Below, piece after piece: positions 63,627-64,000 of a stretch of DNA of 64,000 bases (positions are counted from its first letter, which is position 1; each line of letters opens with the position of its first letter). A program made the position numbers and the translations under genes. The stretch is from Sporosarcina sp. FSL K6-1522 (lineage in GTDB: Bacteria > Bacillota > Bacilli > Bacillales_A > Planococcaceae): assembly GCF_038622445.1 (NCBI RefSeq), contig NZ_CP152019.1, positions 2,020,501 to 2,084,500 on the forward strand, written 5' to 3'. Below the pieces are notes generated by a model that had not been told where the DNA came from, searched no databases, and saw only the letters and a program-made list of their open reading frames with translations.

Positions 63627-64000
63627 TTAGTGACAGCAATTGCCGTGGCCGTGACCCTCATGAGGGAAAACAGAAGGGCATTGTTTCGGGCGCATTGGTG
63701 CAGGGCACATCGTTGGTATTTCCTCTCTTGGTTCACAGAAATCTGCTAGGAATTCAACAGTTACTGGGAATGTCGATTGGATGCTTTGGCAAGTTGTTAC
63801 GGAGAGGGATAGGGCGCCAAACGTGATTGTCTGATCACCTGCAGTGAGTCTACCAGTTGTACATACGAAACAATCTAACTCTGTGTACGTAACTTCCACC
63901 TCAGTGCCTTCAGGTGCACACAAGGTAACTTGCTCACAGCGAGAAACCGGAATCTCTGCGCTTGTAAACATCGTTCCATTTGGTAATGTGACGATAATTG
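63627..64000 (-). CDS. Cys/His-rich protein, cut by the right edge
   Basis: The frame is open from the window edge (IIVTLPNGTMFTSAEIP...) to 63627, so ATG 63971 is probably internal and the gene starts outside. The visible part is beta-rich and Thr/Val-rich with scattered cysteines, and ends in HEGHGHGNCCH. Such composition is usual for spore appendage, coat or exosporium proteins assembled through disulfides and metal. No specific family was recognised. Confidence 0.6.
   Translation of the reverse strand, partial: IIVTLPNGTMFTSAEIPVSRCEQVTLCAPEGTEVEVTYTELDCFVCTTGRLTAGDQTITFGALSLSVTTCQSIQSTFPVTVEFLADFCEPREEIPTMCPAPMRPKQCPSVFPHEGHGHGNCCH

Overview
The window looks like a chromosomal segment of a low-GC, spore-forming member of the Bacillales. 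Sporosarcina or a close Planococcaceae relative is the best guess. The inference rests on Bacillus-type genes (HutP-controlled histidine utilisation, HelD, YusW-like, YpsA-like and CtaM-like proteins), spore-surface-like proteins, strong AGGAGG ribosome sites with TTG/GTG starts, and a serine-type T-box. No rRNA, tRNA, phage, transposase or CRISPR array was seen.

Layout. 1-2.1 kb: a run of tiny, mostly membrane proteins of unknown function behind the tail of a cut gene. 2.1-5.8 kb: lipoprotein, EamA and AEC transporters, DUF488 protein, CtaM-like protein. 6-9.7 kb: two-component system and a lipoprotein. 9.8-12.7 kb: SLC13 transporter behind a 21-bp tandem array, then an ABC ATPase. 12.9-16.1 kb: chemoreceptor and AraC-type regulator. 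16.2-24 kb: histidine degradation, with hutU-hutI on + and hutP-hutH-transporter on -. 24.1-26 kb: an enolase-superfamily enzyme coupled to a GNAT. 26-32.3 kb: a second chemoreceptor, an EAL-CBS-GGDEF protein and HelD. 32.3-35 kb: two related, probably spore-surface, proteins, one with recent internal repeats. 35-37 kb: a frameshifted potassium transporter and ThpR.

37.5-48.4 kb is the clearest metabolic unit: creatine catabolism. It holds creatinase, sarcosine oxidase, formaldehyde dehydrogenase, an MFS importer, a GlcG-like and a cupin protein and a PucR-type regulator, with a large catalase next door that could remove the peroxide made by sarcosine oxidase. A perfect CcpA cre-like site lies inside the cluster.

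48.6-53.2 kb: HAD hydrolase, then a serine-synthesis operon (aminotransferase-serA) whose leader carries a T-box sandwiched between two copies of a modular repeat. 53.3-60.5 kb: flavin oxidoreductase, M23 peptidase, M19 dipeptidase with DUF819 transporter and XRE-cupin regulator, thioredoxin-like protein, class I amidotransferase-like hydrolase, and a phosphodiesterase with a long structured leader. 60.9-64 kb: a small protein, a YpsA-like protein with an apparent non-AUG start, and a minus-strand group of uncharacterised proteins running off the right edge.

The strongest undescribed signals are the six copies of the modular palindromic repeat (at 8 kb and from 46 to 58 kb), all pointing the same way relative to the next gene, the 21-bp phased arrays at 9.8 and 49.5 kb, and the structured leader at 60.5-60.8 kb.
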